Source: Chaetomium olivaceum (Eukaryota; Ascomycota; Sordariomycetes; Sordariales; Chaetomiaceae). From it: DNA of 64,000 bases. Below the pieces are notes generated by a model. It did no database searches. It was given only the letters and a program-made list of their open reading frames with translations, and was not told where the DNA came from. Shown here one piece after another: positions 1-12,500 of the stretch; position 1 is the stretch's first letter; every line of letters begins with the position of its first letter. Made by a program: the position numbers and the translations under genes. The stretch covers positions 372,001-436,000 of the forward strand of contig JAYWVB010000019.1 in NCBI GenBank assembly GCA_039881045.1, read 5' to 3'.

Positions 1-25
1 CCCAATCTGGTTTCTTGGGTTTCTG

Positions 26-2593
26 TTATCTAAGCTCTCTCGTCCCGCTCTGTTTTGGCTGTGGCTGTGGCAAAGCTGCAGGTTGTTGTTGAGGTGGAGG
101 TAGTGCTGGTGGCGGCGGCGTCGCTGGGATGGCGGGAGGAGGGTGCTGCACGCCCAGGGAACGGAGGCGTTTGGAGAGGAGACCTTCTGTGGCTGTTGTT
201 GTTGTTGCTGTTGCTGGTGGTTCTGGGGTCCCTCCCGTGGCAGCGGCGGGGGTGTTGGGCTGGTGATTGCTGTGGGGGTTGAGGTTGTTGGGGTGTGCGC
301 CGCCGCGGACGCCGCCGTAGCCGAGGTCGCCTCTGTTGAGCTTGTCGTAGGTTTCTGTTGTTTCTTCTGGCTTGGGCGGGTTGGTCATTTCTAGGCCTGG
401 CATTGGTGTGGGCGGTGTGGTGGCAACTGTGGTGAATGTGTCTTGTCCGGGCCGGGTTACGGTGGCGGTGGTGGTTTTGGTGGGGTGTCTGAAGGGGTTG
501 ATGGGCTGTTCATCCTGAAGGGGGTGGTGGTGCTGGTGGTGGAGGGGATGGTGGCCGTGTGCGGAGAAGAAACCCAGGCTGCGCCGACGGAAGGCTTGCT
601 CCGCGCCGGAGGGTACACTAGTGCCAGTACTTGTGGTGGCGTGACTGCCCATCCCCGGCGCCGGGTGCATCACGCGTACCGGCTTATAAGGGGCAAATCG
701 GGGGTCCGGGTAAGTAACCTCGTTTCGGAGCCTCTCCTTGCCATCAGGGACGCGGTTGGCGAAAACGACGCGGATGGACTTGTACAGGTAGTGGCGCCCC
801 TTGGAAGGGCAGCAGATGTGCAGGTGGATGAGGTAACGCAGAGTAGGGCGATCGGAGCCGGGAGCCTGGGTGTCCTTGGGGACTTCTGCTTCGATAATGG
901 GCCCAGCTGAGTAACTGCGCTGGCGAATGAAGGTCTTGGTGCCGGGCTCCATGCCTGCGAGGTCGTACGGTATGAGGAAGAGTTTGACGGCGGTCTTGTT
1001 TTGGTTTTTGATGATGATCTGTAACTGGCCCTTTTCTGGTATGCGGTACCCTCCACCAGGCGGCGCCTTCAGTGTTCTGGAGGGCCGCTTAGGAGTAGTT
1101 GTCCTAGAGCCCCCCTCGCCATCTGAGAGCTCGGCTGGGCTTTCACGGACCCGCGGTCCTTCCTCTACCGTGCCTTTAAGATCTGGGTACCGAGATTGCA
1201 GTTTTCTCTTGGCCCGCTGTCCCTCTTCGGGGTTTGGCAGTCCATTCTCGAGATCAATCTGCCCAACGTAGGGACTTGGCCCGTCTTCTACCTTGCCTCC
1301 TCCAGAAAAGGTGCTGGGGTAGTTGTAGAAGACGGCCGAGAACGGTAGCGTCACATGAGCTGGACAGCGAAGGCTCGCTTTGCACTTTCCAAGACCGAGA
1401 ACCCCAATCTGTGCCGTAAACTCTAGAGGTCTAGACGGTGTCGTAGACATGCGACCTCTGAGGATACTCTCTTCGTAGGAACCCACCATAGACGCATGGT
1501 GCAAAGGCGAGGCTTCCGAGCCGAAAGACGGCCTCCGAGACCGGAAAAGCGTGGGCGTTTGTGGGGAAGTGCCCGTGGAAAAGAGATTTGGCGTCGAACT
1601 TAAAGATCGCCGGGGTTGGTGGGCTTGGTACGGATAGGCGCTCTCGCGGCGAAGAGGTGACTGCCTGTGGTTGGCTTGGTTGGCAAAAGGTGAGTGTCCG
1701 AAATTGAGGGTATGGCGGCGAGGATTGCGCGGACTGTTCGCATCGATGTTGAAAGTATCAAGGGGCAATGTGAAGTCGATGTCCTCGTTGCTCTCTGACT
1801 GAACTAGGGGGCTCGTTGGCGGTTGATATGCAAAGCTCGAAGATAGCGAAGAGCTTAAAGAAGGAGGGCCGGACTTGAAAGCCTCTCTCCTATAACTGGC
1901 TGCGCCACGAGCAAAGTCGAACGCTGCATAGTCCCTTGGGGGAGATGTGCTCATCCATCCAGCGCCGGCCGAGGGAAAATGAATCTCGCTGTCGGGCAAG
2001 ATGGTGTCCTCGGTACCTCCGGAGCGTGGAGACAGTTCCACCGGGGTGAAGTTGCCGCTGTGGAGGGCCGACCGTGGGCGCTCAATATTCAGTCCTTCCT
2101 GCGAAGGCGAGCCGATACTTTGCTGGCCCTGCTTCTCCGGGGTGATGGTGGGTGCAGGCAGTAAGCCAGGTGAGGCCGGGCCCGCCAACTGAGGCGTCCT
2201 GGGTGGTGAAGTGGCTTTATCTTGGTGGAACAAAGACTCCAGCTTCTCCTCGGCCAACCACGAAGTACTGAAATTTGGTTGAGGTTCAAAGTGTACGTGA
2301 CGATTTGGGACCCAAGTTGGGCTCTCGCCTCGCTTCAACCGCTCGATGAGTTCGGCCCTGTCGCGAACCGCGTGAGAGACGGCTTCTTGGGGCGTGGATG
2401 GCCTGGCAGGACTGTCTGGAACGGGCCCTTCACATAGCTCGGTCCGGATGCTCTCTTCTGAGAGGCGCCGAGAGTGCTGCCACCTGGCCATTCCTGGTGG
2501 TGTTTGTATCGGGACCGGGGCAGATTCGGGGCATTGTGAGTTGCTATCCTCCAAATCCCTCCGGCCCATATCGTCTTCATGGAGCATAGGCAT
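26..2593 (-). CDS. Atos-like / meiotic chromosome-segregation domain protein
   Basis: This is a single-exon gene for 855 residues. The first ~390 residues are Ser/Pro-rich and look disordered. A short conserved block at about 395-425 (GLGKCKASLRCPAHVTLPFS) resembles the Atos-like domain (DUF4210). A second block at about 540-645, containing LIHLHICCPSKGRHYLYKSI and ending YPDPRFAPYKP, resembles the Pfam domain named 'chromosome segregation during meiosis', known from S. pombe. Between and after these blocks the chain is low complexity, with a His-rich stretch followed by Thr-, Pro- and Gln-rich segments. Family members are related to animal FAM214/Atos proteins, whose role in fungi is poorly defined. 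No TM segment or catalytic motif is visible. The start gives the longest frame and begins MPMLHEDD. Domain identity is fairly secure; function is inferred from the domain name only. Confidence 0.85.
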   Translation of the reverse strand: MPMLHEDDMGRRDLEDSNSQCPESAPVPIQTPPGMARWQHSRRLSEESIRTELCEGPVPDSPARPSTPQEAVSHAVRDRAELIERLKRGESPTWVPNRHVHFEPQPNFSTSWLAEEKLESLFHQDKATSPPRTPQLAGPASPGLLPAPTITPEKQGQQSIGSPSQEGLNIERPRSALHSGNFTPVELSPRSGGTEDTILPDSEIHFPSAGAGWMSTSPPRDYAAFDFARGAASYRREAFKSGPPSLSSSLSSSFAYQPPTSPLVQSESNEDIDFTLPLDTFNIDANSPRNPRRHTLNFGHSPFANQANHRQSPLRRESAYPYQAHQPRRSLSSTPNLFSTGTSPQTPTLFRSRRPSFGSEASPLHHASMVGSYEESILRGRMSTTPSRPLEFTAQIGVLGLGKCKASLRCPAHVTLPFSAVFYNYPSTFSGGGKVEDGPSPYVGQIDLENGLPNPEEGQRAKRKLQSRYPDLKGTVEEGPRVRESPAELSDGEGGSRTTTPKRPSRTLKAPPGGGYRIPEKGQLQIIIKNQNKTAVKLFLIPYDLAGMEPGTKTFIRQRSYSAGPIIEAEVPKDTQAPGSDRPTLRYLIHLHICCPSKGRHYLYKSIRVVFANRVPDGKERLRNEVTYPDPRFAPYKPVRVMHPAPGMGSHATTSTGTSVPSGAEQAFRRRSLGFFSAHGHHPLHHQHHHPLQDEQPINPFRHPTKTTTATVTRPGQDTFTTVATTPPTPMPGLEMTNPPKPEETTETYDKLNRGDLGYGGVRGGAHPNNLNPHSNHQPNTPAAATGGTPEPPATATTTTATEGLLSKRLRSLGVQHPPPAIPATPPPPALPPPQQQPAALPQPQPKQSGTRELR

Positions 2594-3954
2594 TTTCGAG
2601 CTATGATGTTACAGATGGTGATAATGATGACGATGATACAGACTCCGATCACGGAAAGGCCCGAGTTCTACGCCACCCATACCATCCATCCATCAACGCT
2701 TCTTTCTTGAACTGGCGAACAAGAAGCGCGATGGTAGATGAGGGCGGTGTGGTGTGTTCCTTGTGGGAGGCAGTGAGAAAGAAGTTGGAACAAGTCAGGT
2801 AGTCACACGAGACCCAATGGTGGTTCTAGTTGGCGGGAAGGCGGCCCAGGGCGGGCGGAAAGGCGTCAAGAGAAGGATGCTGGATCCCGGTCGGTCCTTT
2901 GTAAGTATTTTTAACGCCAAATCCGACGTGATGCGATGGGCAGAGGCACACTTTGCTTTTGCATAGAAATCTCATGCCACTTTTAAGAAAGATAATTTAT
3001 AGTTGGGCGGAGATCGGGCAACGGGAACACACAGGTAGTTTGTCAGTCATTTCCTAAAACTTTATGGCAGAAGGAGCGGAGAGGAAGTCCCAGGTAAACT
3101 GGGTGAAAGCGGATGCATTGGCTTGAAGCGACCCATTCGTGCCGTTGAACAAGCTGGAATGACCGACTGCAACGTGGGTCATTGGCATGGGGTTTTAGCG
3201 GGACGGGGGTTCAGTTACCGCGCATGCCCACACTGTATGGAGCAAAAAATCACTAAAACGGCACACACCCAGCTTGTCTGGGAGCGAGAGTGGATTTCCC
3301 AGGTTGTCAACTGAAGGAGATACACAAGTAGAAAGCAATGAGTCCTAGTCTCAGTTTTGTCCTAGCATCCTGACTGCCTATCCGGCTATCACAGGATGAT
3401 CCGAGTAGTTACATAGTTATACTGTAAGACAGTCACTCGCCATTGAGACTGTCTGTTTTACCAACTGCTGCCAAGGGGTCGGTTGGCCAATCTTGCCGGA
3501 TTCGATCAAACGCTCGATCATGCGTCATTGCCACTCGGAACCACCCGGAACTGCAGAGAGCTGGAAAAAGTGCACTGTTTGACCACATATGGTCTGTTTG
3601 GGAGGAAGGAAGCTGTATGTTGTAATATTATCTACGACCTGGACGTTGAACCCATCCACTGTTTATTGGATACGGCAGTGCTTGACGTTAAGGTAGTTAG
3701 AGTGTATGAAACGCGCACCTTGATGACGGAAGCTGAAGTTATGCATGACAGAAGAAGGGTCCAGCTAAGCGAGAACATGGGTGACGAGCTGTGTGGGGGT
3801 TGGTTCTCACCGCCCTGAACCAGGAAGTGGGGCCTGAGCGGGTCAACTTCTTTATCGTCCTTTATCGCAGTCAAAAAATAATTCGGCCTCTATCGACGAA
3901 CCACATCGCGGTTGAGAAACAGAACATCCAGACATCACCATTTCGGGACGAACC
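2594..3954. other. intergenic region, divergent promoter
   Basis: These 1.36 kb separate the starts of the Atos-like gene (minus) and fyv7 (plus), so they should hold both promoters and 5' leaders. All open frames inside are short and not protein-like. I see no tRNA, repeat or convincing regulatory motif. Confidence 0.6.
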
Positions 3955-4770
3955 ATGCCTTCCAAGCGCTCCCGCGACGAAGATGCTGCCGTTGACGCTG
4001 GTGCGTCTTCCACGGCCGATGACTCCAGAAAGCCGAAGAAGGCCAAGCATGGCTTCCGCGTTGGACCAGAGAACCTCCCGGACGGTGCCTGGCGCCGGAA
4101 AGGTACTTCTCCTTTCTCCAGGCCATTATCAGCATGAGTTAACCCAATATCTACAGTGACCAAGATCAAGAAGGACCTCATCACCAAAGCCAAAGTAAAA
4201 AAGCAATACGCCAAAATCAAGGCCGAGCATCAGAAGCAGGCCTCAGCCCCGACACCCGAAGACCACACCCAAGCCGAGAACACCTCCGAACCCACCGCGC
4301 ACCCAGAGCAAGGAGAAGACGGCGCCGAGCCAGCCCCCGCCCAAATCCACCCTGAGCGACAAGCCATGCTCGACGCGCCCTCCTCCCTCGCCAACCCACC
4401 CCCGCAACGTCAGCAACGACAACCACGACAGCAGCACCAACAGCAATCCACAACAGACGAGACCGACCCCGCCCAACCACACCCCCACGACGACAACCGC
4501 CCCCGCCAAAAACGCAAACACCACCACCACAAACCCGACTACTACACCAAAGAGCTCGCCGCCGCCGAGCGCGCGAAGCAGGCCGCAGCCGAGCGCGCGG
4601 CCGAGGCGGCGCGGCGCGAGCAGGAGCGGCAGCAGCGCATCACCGAGCGCGAGCGCTACCGGAAGGCCATGGCCAAAGCCAAGACGCCCGGGCGGGACGG
4701 GCGCGTTAAGATCGGACGGGAGAGTCGGTTGTTGTTGGAGAGGGTGCAGCGGGCTGTGGGGAAGAGCTGA
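3955..4770 (+). CDS. fyv7: rRNA-processing protein Fyv7-like
   Basis: There are two exons, 3955-4102 and 4157-4770, with a 54-nt intron (GTACTT...TACAG; branch-like GAGTTAAC). The split codon restores Val in RRK-V-TKIKKD. The product is 253 residues. The N-terminal block at about 31-75 (HGFRVGPENLPDGAWRRK, then a Lys-rich helix with KAKVKKQYAKIKAE) matches the Fyv7 rRNA-processing family, nucleolar factors needed for 18S rRNA maturation in the small-subunit processome. The middle, about 80-190, is a Gln/Pro/His-rich low-complexity linker, which makes this protein longer than the ~150-residue yeast Fyv7. The C-terminus, about 195-253, is an Ala/Arg/Glu-rich charged helix. The first ATG is preceded by AACC, a fair fungal start context. 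Confidence rests on the N-terminal block. Confidence 0.85.
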
Positions 4771-5653
4771 TTCTGGTTTTAAATTCCCTTGGGAGGGTGG
4801 TTGATCGATGATGGTGCGGAGGCAAGGAGTTGGTTGTGGTGGGGAGTTTGGTGTGGGATGGTTTGTTTTTGATGTTGATGATACCCCCGGGGGTCTAGCC
4901 GTTTGTTCTGAGCGGGGGCTGTCGGGTAGGACGGATGGTGTTGGGCCAGTAGGTCGTGGATTGGGTGGAATGGCCGTCTTGATAGCACAGCAGTGGATGT
5001 CTTCGCAAAACTATGGCATAATACCATCCGCATTAGGTGTTTAGTAGACTAAGCTAAATAACCCAAACAAAGGATAAATAAGTCAACACTTGGGGAATCG
5101 TAGCCTTACATTGACGAACCAGCCTAAACCAGCACATGGAACTCAAAGTATCTTCCACTCCATTGCCTCAAAACAACAAGCAAAGGCATCACATCATATC
5201 AACCAGAACCAAACCAAGCCAGACCAAAGGCTTTCTCGCTCATGCTGCACCAAATCCATGACCTCAGAACCCCCACCAAAAGCACGAAACCATGTGAGGA
5301 ATCATCAACCACACCCGTTCCACGCCAACAAGAAACTAGAGTAGTAACCAGGCAAGGCAACAAACCAAACAAAAGGGGTGTCTCTCAGAAAGAACAAAAG
5401 CAGCTCAAAGGCTCAAGGTATATACAAATCACACAGTTGCAACAAGAACAAGAAAGCGCAACACGCAAAGGTTTCGGTTCCCAACCCCAGACACGCCACC
5501 ACCATCCCACCCCATCTTCTTTCCCTTCATCATCAGCTTCCCATCACAAACAAACAAACGATCCTTTTTGGGTTTTAGTTCCTCTTTTGCTTCTATCATA
5601 CGACCTGGATTGATCACTGGTAGGTAGGTAGGTAAGGAGAGAGACGGTTCTGC
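4771..5653. other. intergenic region between converging genes
   Basis: This 0.88-kb stretch holds the 3' ends of fyv7 (plus) and the LIM-RhoGAP gene (minus). It is A/C-rich from about 5080 to 5600 on the plus strand, which suits a long 3' UTR of the minus-strand gene. No gene is visible. Confidence 0.6.
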
Positions 5654-8600
5654 TTATGCCTCGCCAAAGATGACATGGCTGTGCTCAATGAGGAACTGCA
5701 CGGCCAGGTTCTTGGCGTGCATGTCGGTCATCTCCCTTTCCAGGCTGTGGTCGCGCATGATGGTGGGCGCAAAGACGACGGCAAGGTTCTTGGGGGACAT
5801 CTGAGAGGGATGGGTTAGTTGCTTGCTGCAGGGTATGGGGGTTTGGGTTCATAGAGAAGAGCGCTCTTAGACATACCAAGTTCTCGCGTTCCCGGCTTGC
5901 AACCCGGACCAGGTGGAACATGAGGAACTCGAGGCAGTCCCGATGCTTCGGAGGGAGCATGTTCACCGTCTTCCTCAAGTGGCCGCACCGCTCTGTCTCA
6001 TCTTGCACCGCTGCACACGCATTCTTGTTAGCACGCTCTCAACGAGGTATTGAAGAAGCAATGAAGGGAGCTTACTATTGGACTCTAAAATCCGGTCATA
6101 GACCTCAAATGTGAGCAGCGGCGTGGGCAGCTTGCGGAAGTACTGCTTCAGCACGCTCGTAACGGCAGTGATGTCCAGCGCCGGGTCCGAGATGTCGAAA
6201 TCCTCCGTCTTGTCAAACCCGTCCCGGATCGTGTTGACCAGCGAATTGCCGCCCGTCTTGCGATAAATGCCCTCAATATCCATTCCCCGCAACTCCACCT
6301 CCTCAATGCAGCGCGTAACTACACTAGGTATTTGGCGGCGCTCGAAGTCGGCCCGCTCGACCAGATCGGAGCCAAACAGGGTGCTGGGCGCTTCGGCCGG
6401 GGCAGGCGTGCTGGAGACGTTGGTGGTAGAGATCGACTTGGGCATGTTGTTGTTGTTGCCCTGTTTCTTGCCGAAAAAGCCGAATCCCTGTCGCTGGCTC
6501 TCGGTTCCGGCCCGGTTGATGGGGCCGCCGGGAGGGGGCATGGTGGTGACTGGCGACTCGACCTGGGCGACCGTCATATTATAAGGGAGGCCAATGCTGT
6601 CGCCCGTCAAGTTCTGGTGTTGGGCCGCCCGAGCCTGCTGTTCCTGCTGTTGGAAAGCGCCTGCTGCGCGGTTGATTCCCTTGGAAATGTTATGCGCAAC
6701 TTTGCTGGAACCCTTCTTCCAGTTGAATTTCTTCACCTGGCCGCCCTTCCGCATGTTGACCACTGTGGGTCCCTCCAGGACGGGTTCCTCCGCATCAGTA
6801 CCGACCATGGTTGTCCCTGTTTGGAGGCTGACGGCATCCAAGTTGACCGATGCTGATGATACTCCCTTGGCGTGACCGTAGATTCCTAGACCGTTGGGTG
6901 GCATCCTTAGTTCGCCATTGTTGATTTGCGATTTGAACCTTTCTTGGATTTGGTGCGTCAAATCATTGTTCATATCGGCAAGCTGCGCGTTTTTGGACGA
7001 AAGCTGCGCAAACTCCAGTAGCGCCTGGTCTCGGTCCTCAATGGCCTGGGCTTTCTCCTCCAAGAGCTCGTCCCGTTCAGCGTGAAGTTGCTCAATGGCC
7101 ACCGTCATGTTTTGCTTGACCTTGTCGAGCTTCTGCACAAACTCCTTGATTGCAGACTCCTCCAGCTCCCGGGCGTCGATGGGTTCGTTTGTCTTCTTAG
7201 CGCGTTCCACATACCCAGCGAGCACCTCGATCTGCCGGATCATGATCTCGGTCTGAGTATCCAACACCGAAACGGTCTTCCTCTTCTCGACGAGTTTCTT
7301 ATTCAAGCTCTTCAGGTCCTTCTCCGTGTTGAACTGCCGCTCGAGCTCCGCCACGCGCTGTTCTGAGCTTCTCAGCTGCCGTTTCAAGGCCGCCGAATCC
7401 TCGTGCCCGACCCCGGATGCCGAGGCGGTGCTGCTGGTATCCTGGGAGCCATCTGGATCCTCGGCAATCGGCGTGCGTGGCCAGCGGGGGGATGTAGTTC
7501 CCCGAGTCGTCTCACTCACACTTCTGCTGTGACCAAGCCTGTTATGGCTATTGCTGTTGCTGATTGTCTCCGCGCTGTTGTTTCTCCCGTGACGGACAGC
7601 GTTAGAAACCCGCCGCAGAATCGAGGACGACCCCTCGTCGGTGCCCAGTATTCTCGCCATGTCTTCATCCATCGTGAACTCCCCACCCGAGCTCCAGCGC
7701 GGCAGCTTAGGCGACACCTTTGGTTCCGGTGCCTCACTAACAGACGTCGATTGTTCCTTGGCGCCCTGAGACGGAGGCTGAGGTGGCGCTCTAGGCTGCA
7801 TGTACGTGTCGCTCAGTTTTGTCTCGGGCACAACTGGACGTGGCGGTAGAGCAGGGTTGCTGCCATTCACTGATTCCGTATTCGTCAGCCCAACCCTTTT
7901 ACCTTTGGCGTGTCCAGGCATTATTCGCTCACCATTTCGTGCCTGATTTTGAGCTACTTCTTTCCTAGCGATGGGCGGTGCGCCTGCCGCCTCCGACCGA
8001 TTCGAAGTCACCGAATCAAGCGAGGGGCGTACGACATCATCGTCCCTTCGTCGAGAATCCTGGGAAGGTCTCGGTGAAGGCCTCGGAGGCGAGGCCTTGT
8101 CCACCGTCGTTGGCTGACGGGGAGAGTCGACGTTTGTAGAATTGGAGAGAGCCTCCCGGTTTCGCGGCGGGGCCGGCGGTGCTTTGGCGGGAGTAGGCAC
8201 ATCTAGCGAGTTACTAGACAAGGAGTTGCTCCTGGAATTCCCAAGCCTCTTACTCCTCGGAGCGTCTTGCAACCTGAACTCCTCGCTTGGCTGCGCCTTC
8301 GTGGTGGAGGCCTTTCCATCCTCAGCACCAGGTGAGGCCTTGGGATTTCCGTTCCTCTTGGAAAGCTTCCGCCCCGGTCGGTCGTGTTGTGGTGGTTGAG
8401 GTGCTTCGTAATCCGAAGATGGCTGCCTCGGCTTTTCCTGGAACGCAATATGCGGCGTCGACGCCTGCGAATCAGTCCTCTTCTCCGCAGCCGGCTTCGC
8501 TGAGGAGAAATAGTCCCTGTCCTTAGTCCTCTTATTCGCCTCAGTAAAAGCCTCCGACATGGACTGCGGAGTCAACGCTGGCCCAGGACTCGGGTCGAGC

Positions 8601-9513
8601 GCAACGGGGATGAAGAAGCCCCCGTCCGAGTCACCATTGTCTAGGTTTCCTGCGAAGATGGTCGAGTTTCGGTTGTGCCTGTACGTTGACCCGGACGGTG
8701 CGAGGGAGGATTCCTTGCCGGATTCTTGTCCCCGCTCTGGGGAACGATCAAGCCTGGAGCCGCTTCGGGAAGAGGACTCGTTTATCCCATAGGCGGCTCG
8801 CGGGCGTGGAGACAACTCGGTCGGCGTATCGGAGTCGGGGGTCGCCCGTTCGGTGTTGGAGAATGCGTTGTTCGGCGGGACGGCGTTGGGCGGCAACGCG
8901 GGCAACGATTTGTCTGTAATCATCGGCGAGGCGTCCTTCTCCCGTTGCTTCGCCTGTGCGGCCGCCTTTGATTTTTTGCGCCTTCTTGCCATGAGTGACT
9001 CGTGGCAGTTCATGCAAAATATACCGTGCGACGTCCTAGCATAGCGAAGGTTTTCAATCTTTCTCTTGCAGTTCCTACAACGGAAGCACGTTGCGCAGAA
9101 GGCCTGGTCTCCGGTCAAGATAGCGAGATCCTCAATCTTATTGTTGCAGGCGCTACAGCTGTAGGTGCAGTTGTTGCATATGAGCGAGCCATCACCGAGT
9201 AGGAGGAGATTCGCGTCCGAGTCGAGCAACGTGTTGCAGGTGTTACAGCGGAAGCAGTCAAGATGCCATCGATTACCGGCTGAGGTTTGGTTAGTCCATG
9301 ATACCACCGTCCTGTTACGCATAGAGGGATTATAGTCCGTTTCGCGGGTGCAACATACCAAGTTCGAAGGCTTTCCCCTCCTCCAAGATCTGGAGCAACA
9401 TGTCGTCAGAACAGGTTCAAGGCAACCCCAAGTATGTTGAAACCCACCTCGCCGCAGCCTTTGCAGGGGAAGACATCGTCCGCATCCATGGGACTATCCA
9501 GATAGTCGTCCAT
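5654..9513 (-). CDS. LIM-domain Rho GTPase-activating protein (Rga1/Rga2-like)
   Basis: There are five exons in transcript order: 9513-9448, 9389-9359, 9279-6076, 6010-5877 and 5800-5654. They give 1193 residues, and every junction is GT...AG and in phase. LIM domain 1 starts at Cys17 (CKGCGE), is split over the first three exons, and continues through HLDCFRCNTC. LIM domain 2 follows (CSACNNKI ... CATCFRCRNC ... CMNC). A long Ser/Pro-rich linker leads to a coiled coil at about 680-800 (EQRVAELERQFNTEKD onward). The RhoGAP domain spans about 1000-1190, with the presumed arginine finger at Arg1039 in GIYRKTGG. The last two exons supply the remaining GAP helices, including a PKNLAVVFAPT motif. 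Two LIM domains plus C-terminal RhoGAP is the architecture of yeast Rga1/Rga2, which inactivate Cdc42 to control polarity and septum placement. Which Rho protein it targets here is inference. Confidence 0.93.
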
Positions 9514-12500
9514 GGTGTCGGATATGATTATGGGTGGGGTCCTTAGTTATCGGTGTAGACCAGCTGGAGGGGTATGTAGAACGGCGAAGAAGCGACGGTA
9601 GTTGAGGCCAGGACGGGCATGAACGTTTAGCGATACGGTACGGGGCGGTTATGCGGCGGGGGTTATCGCATCAGGGCAACGCCTTTCAGCTCGGGACCAG
9701 CTCGATTTTTTTTGGCCTGGCGTTTTTTGCCGTGTTTCGGAGAGGGTGCGAAGGGCGGGGGGACAAAGAGCGGTCCAGCTATCGTCGGGTCGCCTAGGCA
9801 AGCTTGGCCCGTCGTTCGTAGCGTTTCGTGGTTCGGTTGAGAGCAATACTCGGTGACGGTGGAACGATGTCGAGTCAAGCGGAATGTGATGGCAGTTCGG
9901 GGATCTTGCCCTGCGAAAGATGGTGTTCAACCTGTCAAAGGGGGGGGCAGCCAAGCAGGGCTAGCTAAAGAGAAAACGAGCGTTTGCTTGTCGAGAGCGG
10001 GCGGGATGATGATAAGCCCAGCACTGCGGTCCGGCAATCTGCAAAGTACTGTTTGCGTGTCGTACTATGCGCACGCTTGATGATGGGAGAGGGGGAGAAG
10101 ATGGTGATGAGGACGGCTGATGTGGGAAAACGCACTGGGCGTTCTCGACCGATGCCGATGGGGCCTCGACAAGAGCTCGAGACGGAAATGTGGAAAATGC
10201 AAAGACACCAGGGCGCTGGATCGGCCGTGCATTTGGCTGGCTGGCTTCCTTGGGTTCTCTTGTCCTGGAACGCTGTTTCTTCGCCAAAATGGGCGGTCCT
10301 TGCAGGGCCCAGGTGTTCCGCTGTTCAACAGTGGAGGCCAAGACCAGGGGTTCAGAGTGTGGTCAGGGGCAGCACAGGGGTGGGGCGGGAACCAATAACA
10401 GCTTGTATGACCCAGAAGCAGCGACGAAAAGCTCCATTCATGGCCGCGTCAGGAAACCCTTGTGTCCTTGTGGAATTTCTATCACCTGGGAGCCTGGGCA
10501 CGTATGGATGGATGGGTGGGTGGTCCAGAATGTCGAGGGACCACCCGTTGCTTCATCCCATGTGCCTGTAATTCGGTCCCATTTCCGAAAAGACCATTTG
10601 CATCAAAATCCGACACCTCGGCCAGGCTAGGCTACCTCCCCAGGTGGCCGTTGTTGCAAACGGGCGCTTTGAAACATGGGGAGAAACTTGAGACTGTTCT
10701 CGAAGCCAAAACCTTAAGCCCGCGGTGTGTGTCCACTGTGTCCAACGTTTCTCACCTCACAGCCGGCGAGGTACACCCTAGCTACCCGAAATATGTCTTG
10801 TCTAATCCGACCAGCCGGGTCCCGGATGCTATTCCAACAAACAGTCATCACACCATTACACTCTCTACCTCGGACGCATCTCGTACGCCAACAAACGCCG
10901 AGCCTGGTCGCTGGCGCCGCGGGCTTACAGGACCTGGTGTTACACACCCGGGCTGTCGGGAAGAGAGCGAGTCTTGAACGAAGATGAACCAAAGGGCGGC
11001 TGCATGGTGCGATTTCGGGCGGCGACTGATGTGGGCCGGCTGATTGCTCTGCCATGAATAACCGTCCAGAGCCACGAGTGGAAGCGGCGTTGATGGCAAG
11101 AATACCGAAGTAGGATCCCGTGTGTGAGAGTAAGCGTCAAGCGTCTGGCCACGCCACGAGGCACGCACGAGTCACGACTGATCCTCGTTGCTACCACGAG
11201 GTAAAAGTAGTATATACTCGCTGACGGTGTAACTGACAGTTTGCCGTCGGCGGCTGCTGGAACCAACACCGCCATGCTCTTCTATCTTCGTCGCTCATAT
11301 CTTCAACTCCCGTCTTCCCCATCCTCCACGCTGCTTAAATTACCCTCAAGCTAGGGAGGGCCGCGGCATTTGAAACTGCCGCCCCCAGCACCACGCTACA
11401 TGTCAAGTTCATTAACTGAGTGGGTAATGTACACAACATTGTATGTACGGTACCAGCAGGTTACACCACCCCGCCTCTTCCACAAACGGCCTGCATGTTT
11501 CAAATCCGGCCACTGGATCGTCGAAACTCCGTGCCTTGGAATCCGATGGTGCTGCATTCCCGTATCGCCAGCAATTGACGTCCGTCTAAGTGCATACACA
11601 GTATGAACGGCGGTATCAACGGCGGTATCAACGGCGGTATCAATAGCGGGCTTTCATCCCTTCTTCTCAAATAAGACGCGCGGGGGGGCATGGTCCTTTC
11701 GGGAGAGATCTGCAGACTGCCTTGCAGAGATCCCCTGGTCCTGACATCCGCCGCTTGGCGTTTCAGATAGAAACTCCCCAGGGCCATGTTCGATTCCAGG
11801 GGCTTCGCGCGAGGGAGAATTGGAAACGAGACGGGAATTCCCCACAAACCAGCAAGACTCCAGCATGCTGAAGCGCAACCAGTTCGGTCGATCTTCGTCG
11901 GGGTGGATCTTCAAACGCGTTCTCTCTTATTCTTGCCGTGTTTCTCTCTGCGAGCGCACAGACGGCGCATGGTTTGGTGGGACCGGCTGTCAACGACGGG
12001 TTGACGACGTGAGTTGGAGGGTGTTCATTCATTCAAGCCTCGGCAGCAGGCGACCAGCCGTTATGACGGACGGGCGGCTGCAGACTGTCACGGGCGAGGG
12101 AGGCTATTCCCATCCCGCCCCCCTGTCAAGAAATCAAACAAACAAATATTTTGTGATGGCTAAGATGAGCTTGGTGACGAGAGTGGAAAGGAGAACCGAG
12201 AGACTTCGTACTGTCCAAAACGACAACCTTTCCTCAAAAATACATGTACAACAAAAAGACTCGGAGTAATTCAGGGGCAGACACCCGAAATAGCTTCCTC
12301 AAGCCCTCAAGACAGCGTTGCAGCGCTAATGATAATAGGAGGTCGTCCCCCAATTACCGTCTCTGAGCGAACCGAACCCGAGGTTTTATTTTCCCCAGGG
12401 CTTTCTTTTCGAGTCGGCCTCCACTACGGAGGACACGCCGGGCTGTTAAAGGTCTAGACCTGCAGACCAACGAAATGCCCAGGAGAGGGAAGCCAGAGGC

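Noticed and set aside
11606..11641. Short repeats considered as a CRISPR array
   Set aside because: The 12-bp units are directly adjacent with no spacers, and the genome is eukaryotic.
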